The translations under genes were made by a program, and so were the position numbers. This document shows positions 5,413 through 8,231 of a stretch of DNA of 8,231 bases, one piece after another (within the stretch, counting starts at the first letter, position 1; each line of letters begins with the position of its first letter). The stretch is from NCBI GenBank assembly GCA_903913365.1, contig CAIWKW010000016.1, forward strand, positions 1-8,231, written 5' to 3'. Source of the stretch: Candidatus Doudnabacteria bacterium (GTDB taxonomy: Bacteria > Patescibacteriota > Doudnabacteria > UBA920). Below the pieces are notes generated by a model, which did not search any database, was not told the DNA's origin, and saw only the letters and a program-made list of their open reading frames with translations.

Positions 5413-6201
5413 TTAATTCTTCCAAGCGTAGATGCTTCCCGCCACGTGGGTTTCTAAAAATTTGTTATTGGGATTAATTTTGAGCAGCTCCTGAGTAACT
5501 TCTTTTTCAAAGTTTTGAGCATTGTCCCCGAACAGGTTTTTAGCTGCGTAGGAAGTTGTATATTGGGCTTTAATGATATCTGAGGCGGTATCTGTTTTAG
5601 GCGCAGAAGGATAATTTTTCAGTTCAATTTTTAAAAACCCCGACTTTTTAAGAATATCTTCATGCTTGTCTGCCGTTTTTTGGTAAAAGCCGTTACCGGC
5701 TTTCCGCTCGTTTCCCAAATATTTTTTAATAATTTCTAAAACTTTTTCTTCCCAATTGTTGCGTTTTTTGTTCCAAATACTGTGGCCGGTCCATGCAATA
5801 AAAATGCCGCCATCTTCCGGCAATATGCTGTATGCCAATTTTGCAAATTTTTCCCTATCAAGCCAATGGAATGACGCCCCAAAAGTTATCAGCTTAAATG
5901 TACCAATTGTCTTGTCCAGATTGTCGGCGGATTTATTTAGCCACAGAATATTTTTAATTTTCATTTTCTCCGCTGCATTTTTGCCTTCCTGAATCATTCC
6001 CGGGTCAACATCAACAGTCAATACTTCTTCAAAATGTTTGCTTAAAGGTATGGAAAGAATGCCTGGGCCGCAGCCTACGTCCAAAAGTTTTCCTTTGCCA
6101 TTAAGATTAAATTTTTTAACAACATCCTCCAACATTTCCGGGGGATAAGAAGGCCTGTATTTGGCGTAATATTTAGACGTACCTTCAAAAAGAGTTTTCA
6201 T
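5413..6201 (-). CDS. Class I SAM-dependent methyltransferase
   Basis: The 262-residue protein has a Rossmann-type methyltransferase core: motif I LLDVGCGPG (39-47) for SAM binding, acidic post-I VDVDPGM (63-69) with D64 or D66 likely contacting the ribose hydroxyls, and a motif-IV region LITFGASFHWLDRE (104-117). The N-terminal YYAKYRPSYP (11-20) and the FHWLD motif are typical of the Methyltransf_11/25 group of small-molecule methyltransferases; length is normal. The substrate is unknown. The ATG at 6201 has no Shine-Dalgarno but is the natural start for this family. It is separated from the upstream gene by 96 bp with its own candidate promoter and is followed by the structured region 5188-5412, so it is probably a single-gene transcript. 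No membrane segments; cytosolic. Confidence 0.9.
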   Translation of the reverse strand: MKTLFEGTSKYYAKYRPSYPPEMLEDVVKKFNLNGKGKLLDVGCGPGILSIPLSKHFEEVLTVDVDPGMIQEGKNAAEKMKIKNILWLNKSADNLDKTIGTFKLITFGASFHWLDREKFAKLAYSILPEDGGIFIAWTGHSIWNKKRNNWEEKVLEIIKKYLGNERKAGNGFYQKTADKHEDILKKSGFLKIELKNYPSAPKTDTASDIIKAQYTTSYAAKNLFGDNAQNFEKEVTQELLKINPNNKFLETHVAGSIYAWKN

Positions 6202-6227
6202 TGGTTAAGTGGAATTTTATTACTTTG

Positions 6228-6259
6228 GTAATAGCAAAAAGTTGTCGGTTATGCGATTT
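6228..6259 (-). promoter_or_regulatory. Candidate promoter for the methyltransferase gene
   Basis: On the minus strand AAATCGCAT (6259-6251) is followed at the same 17-nt spacing as in the three hairpin cassettes by TG-C-TATTAC (6236-6228), with CTTTTTG before the -10. The hairpin itself is missing. The -10 ends 26 nt before the ATG, predicting a leader of about 19 nt. Confidence 0.4.
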
Positions 6260-6264
6260 GTAAA

Positions 6265-6279
6265 CATTGTATGACAATG
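6265..6279. repeat. Short inverted repeat upstream of the methyltransferase promoter
   Basis: CATTGT-ATG-ACAATG is a 6-bp perfect inverted repeat. It lies 18 nt after the stop of the 344-residue gene and is followed by TTT on the minus strand, so it could be a weak terminator or an operator half-site pair. Confidence 0.35.
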
Positions 6280-6297
6280 GTCACTATTGTTTGGTTT

Positions 6298-7332
6298 TTA
6301 TAATAACGGTGGTATAAGATTTTTGTATTTGCTTTCTTTTATTTGGGCCCGTCCTTTCATAAATAGGTTCGCGCTTTCAGGTTCCATTACTACATCCGAA
6401 GCAATATATCGCATAAGTAGAGCATCCGGATTGTCCTTCAAAAATTTTACCAATGGCCTCATCCCTATAAAAAAATCTTTTATATACACCTCACATTCCT
6501 CAATTTCCCAATCGGTTTCTTTAGCCATGGCAATCGCATGTGTGTGTATAATATCTTTGCCTAATATGTTATATAAATCAAGCCATTTCTGCTTATCCCC
6601 GATAAATTGGCCGTATGGCAGGCCGTCTCCGGTATTTTCCTTTAAATTAAATACGTCAACAACCGGTTCAAAAAATGCCGCACTGTCAGGAAATTCGGCA
6701 GTTATGCCTCCGTAATACAAATCGACCCATTGCAAATCATTAAGTAGCCTTTGTTCGTCATAAGTTTTTTGATAACACAAATAATCCAGGTCTGTGCCTT
6801 GTTTTAAACTTTCTTGGCGCTGGCTGAGTTTAATTTGAGGAGTGTTGTCTTCGGCAACCAAAGACTTAATGTTTAGTTTTTTTTGTTCGATTTCTTTTAT
6901 TAAAGCGGAGTATTCCTCCCTGTCTTCCACGTACATAAATTTGGGCGGAATTCCGCCGCCTTTGGTGTAGCCTTTTGGATATAATGGGCCATAGCTTAAC
7001 AAGTAGTCCATTTTTTCTTCATTGGAAGGATGATAAGGTCCAAATCTTCCATTAATCAGCACAGCGCCGTCTTGGTTCCAGTTTACATCGGGAATAAAAA
7101 GACCTTCATTTTCGTAGGCTTTAAAAATTTCTTTTTGTTTTTTAATTAAAATGGGTTCGTATTTTGTTTTATATTCTTCTTTTATTTGTTTAGATATTTC
7201 TTCTCGTCTTTCTCTTTTGGCTTTTTCAACTAAGCCAAATTTTCTGAGAACAACAATATCCTCGGCAAAAGACTCCCAGCCTATATCGGCTTTTGACGGA
7301 TTAAACGCGTGGTATGAAATGTCTATGCTCAT
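6298..7332 (-). CDS. Uncharacterised 344-residue protein
   Basis: I do not recognise this protein. It appears soluble: no signal peptide or transmembrane segment. Residues 35-75 are highly charged (KAKRERREEISKQIKEEYK...) and likely form a long helix or coiled coil; a second charged helical stretch covers 135-175. Between them is an aromatic/glycine-rich segment (VNWNQDGAVLINGRFGPYHP at 83-102, YGPLYPKGYTKGGGIPP at 114-130). The C-terminal third contains DLYYGGITAEFPDSAAFFEP (204-223) and GMRPLVKFL (290-298). The ATG at 7332 is supported by AGGA (7341-7338) at 5-nt spacing, the best ribosome-binding site in the window. The GNAT-like gene ends 41 bp upstream, so the two may be co-transcribed. 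The full-length, stop-free frame with a good start argues it is real despite no known family. Confidence 0.85.
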   Translation of the reverse strand: MSIDISYHAFNPSKADIGWESFAEDIVVLRKFGLVEKAKRERREEISKQIKEEYKTKYEPILIKKQKEIFKAYENEGLFIPDVNWNQDGAVLINGRFGPYHPSNEEKMDYLLSYGPLYPKGYTKGGGIPPKFMYVEDREEYSALIKEIEQKKLNIKSLVAEDNTPQIKLSQRQESLKQGTDLDYLCYQKTYDEQRLLNDLQWVDLYYGGITAEFPDSAAFFEPVVDVFNLKENTGDGLPYGQFIGDKQKWLDLYNILGKDIIHTHAIAMAKETDWEIEECEVYIKDFFIGMRPLVKFLKDNPDALLMRYIASDVVMEPESANLFMKGRAQIKESKYKNLIPPLL

Positions 7333-7337
7333 ATTGT

Positions 7338-7369
7338 TCCTAAAATTTTATGATGAAAATTATATTATA
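7338..7369 (-). promoter_or_regulatory. TATAAT and ribosome-binding site before the 344-residue gene
   Basis: The minus strand has a perfect TATAAT at 7369-7364 and AGGA at 7341-7338, 5 nt before the ATG. The A/T-rich setting makes chance TATAAT likely and no convincing -35 is visible, so the gene may instead be read from the promoter at 7977-7985. Confidence 0.3.
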
Positions 7370-7373
7370 TATT

Positions 7374-7970
7374 TTAAAATTCCTTTACCATTAGAATTTT
7401 TTTTCTGACTTTGATATCTATTTTTTGCCACTTTTTAAAAGTTTCCTCATTGTCAATCCCTTGGTCAAAATCTTTTTGATCAATTTCCAGCTCGGGTCTT
7501 TGCTCCGGGGGAATGGCATCAAAGGAAATAAGTTTGTATCCGTTATGTAGACAAAAGTCAACATTTTCCAAAAGGCCAAAGGCACAGTATACTGTTTTAA
7601 CTCCTTGTTTTTGAAGCTGGTCTTCCAAGTCGGTAATGAAAGCTTTGCTTATGCCTTTATTTTTTAATTCTTTTGCAATTTCAAAGTGTTTTATTTTTGC
7701 TAAATCTCCAGAAATGTTTCCCCAAATAATAGCTCCTGTTTTGCTTTCATTTTGTACGCCGGTAAAATAAAAATCACTATCTTCAATGTGAAAAGAAACC
7801 GGCATACTAAAATTTGCCTTTTCCACCACAAGCTCGTGAGTGCTTGGCCCTTCTGCAGAGTGAGGAATAACAAATTTCCTTAAATCTTCCGGTATCTGTC
7901 TGTAATCGTTGTGATAAGGGTTGCTGTAGATTAGGTCTTTATTTTGTCCGCCATTTTCAGAGTTGTTCAT
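7374..7970 (-). CDS. GNAT-like acetyltransferase-fold protein
   Basis: From the ATG at 7970 the protein has 198 residues. The middle resembles the GNAT core: HFEIAKELKNKGISKAFITD (95-114), corresponding to the helix and pyrophosphate-binding loop of motif A (the usual Q/R-x-x-G-x-G/A appears as LKNKGIS), then VKTVYCAF (124-131) and a motif-B-like ENVDFCLHNGYKLISF (135-150), where N-x-x-F-x-x-x-x-G-Y/F is characteristic. The N-terminal 60 and C-terminal 45 residues are not recognisable. GNAT proteins transfer acyl groups from acyl-CoA to amines; the degenerate motif A makes activity uncertain. A TTG at 7976 would add two residues but abuts the predicted -10, so the ATG is preferred. No Shine-Dalgarno precedes it, consistent with a leaderless message. 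Confidence 0.7.
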   Translation of the reverse strand: MNNSENGGQNKDLIYSNPYHNDYRQIPEDLRKFVIPHSAEGPSTHELVVEKANFSMPVSFHIEDSDFYFTGVQNESKTGAIIWGNISGDLAKIKHFEIAKELKNKGISKAFITDLEDQLQKQGVKTVYCAFGLLENVDFCLHNGYKLISFDAIPPEQRPELEIDQKDFDQGIDNEETFKKWQKIDIKVRKKILMVKEF

Positions 7971-7976
7971 AATCAA

Positions 7977-7985
7977 ATAGTATCA
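7977..7985 (-). promoter_or_regulatory. Extended -10 promoter for the GNAT-like gene
   Basis: The minus strand reads TG-A-TACTAT and ends exactly 6 nt before the ATG at 7970, predicting a leaderless mRNA. TCGTCT lies 17 nt upstream within the hairpin. Layout and sequence closely match the promoters at 1810-1818 and 5194-5202. Confidence 0.55.
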
Positions 7986-8014
7986 AAAAATCGCCAAACA
8001 GACGATTTTTTGAT
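7982..8014 (-). terminator. Intrinsic terminator of the right-edge gene
   Basis: ATCAAAAAATCG and CGATTTTTTGAT form a perfect 12-bp stem around a 9-nt loop. It starts 8 nt after the stop of the right-edge gene on the minus strand. The U-run lies in the 3' arm, which continues into the next gene's extended -10. The core is nearly identical to the hairpin at 1819-1843. Confidence 0.7.
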
Positions 8015-8022
8015 TGGCTGTA

Positions 8023-8231
8023 TTATCCCAAGCTTTTACGGATTTTGCCGGTTTCCACAATTAAGCGGCTTATTTGCTCAGGTTGGTTTTTTAGCAGAAG
8101 AACATTGGCGGAAAGGTTTTTATGCAAAAAGTCGTCTTGGGTTTTTGGTCCAAGTTCAGTATGTAGAATTTTTTCCAGTTCAAAAACATCGGCCACAACT
8201 TTTTTCCAGCCGGGATTAATTTGCGCCAGAG
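8023..8231 (-). CDS. C-terminal fragment of an unrecognised protein (5' end outside window)
   Basis: The last 68 residues of a minus-strand gene enter from the right edge, ending at a TAA (8025-8023). The fragment (LAQINPGWKKVVADVFELEK at its start, ending TGKIRKSLG) looks helical and soluble, with no cysteine, signal or membrane segment. It is the only one of the three minus-strand frames here that stays open to a stop placed just before a good terminator, which supports it. Too little is present to assign a family. Confidence 0.65.
   Translation of the reverse strand, partial: LAQINPGWKKVVADVFELEKILHTELGPKTQDDFLHKNLSANVLLLKNQPEQISRLIVETGKIRKSLG

Noticed and set aside
7944..8219. Plus-strand frame of 91 residues at the right edge
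   Set aside because: It crosses the 7982-8014 hairpin, has no ribosome-binding site, and the minus-strand fragment 8023-8231 fits the terminator placement better.

Overview
This window looks like a piece of a small, AT-rich bacterial genome, plausibly from the Candidate Phyla Radiation (Patescibacteria). That placement is inferred from compact minus-strand gene packing, mostly weak or absent Shine-Dalgarno sequences, A/T-flanked terminator hairpins and a GC-rich iterated-looking palindrome; no rRNA or other marker gene is present. TGA is used as an ordinary stop, including in a 4-base ATGA overlap, which argues against the UGA-recoded lineages (Gracilibacteria, Absconditabacteria). All convincing genes lie on the minus strand, so transcription runs from the right edge to the left.

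From right to left: the C-terminal end of an unrecognised protein (8023-8231); a terminator hairpin fused to a promoter; a GNAT-like protein (7374-7970); an unrecognised 344-residue protein (6298-7332); a class I SAM methyltransferase (5413-6201); a structured 225-bp intergenic region; a GH130 glycosidase/phosphorylase (4168-5187); a two-domain protein with a GT4-type glycosyltransferase and an alpha/alpha-barrel (1874-4117); a second terminator/promoter hairpin; then a tight cluster of an S51 peptidase (1163-1795), a xylose-isomerase-like TIM-barrel protein (366-1166) and a Nudix hydrolase cut by the left edge (1-361).

The GH130 and GT4/alpha-alpha-barrel genes are 50 bp apart and form the clearest functional unit. 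GH130 enzymes mostly act on beta-mannosides, so the pair suggests synthesis and turnover of a mannose-containing oligosaccharide or reserve glycan (inference). The three left-hand genes are probably one transcript of housecleaning or salvage hydrolases.

The most distinctive signal is regulatory. Three intergenic regions carry the same ungapped cassette, a hairpin related to AAAATCGCC-loop-GGCGATTTTTT running directly into an extended -10 motif (TG-N-TANNAT). A fourth region has the flanking motifs without the hairpin. In two cases the -10 ends exactly 6 nt before the ATG, which predicts leaderless mRNAs. The region 5188-5412 additionally holds several nested inverted repeats and a plus-strand terminator with no plus-strand gene to serve, so it may be a non-coding RNA or a dispersed structured repeat.
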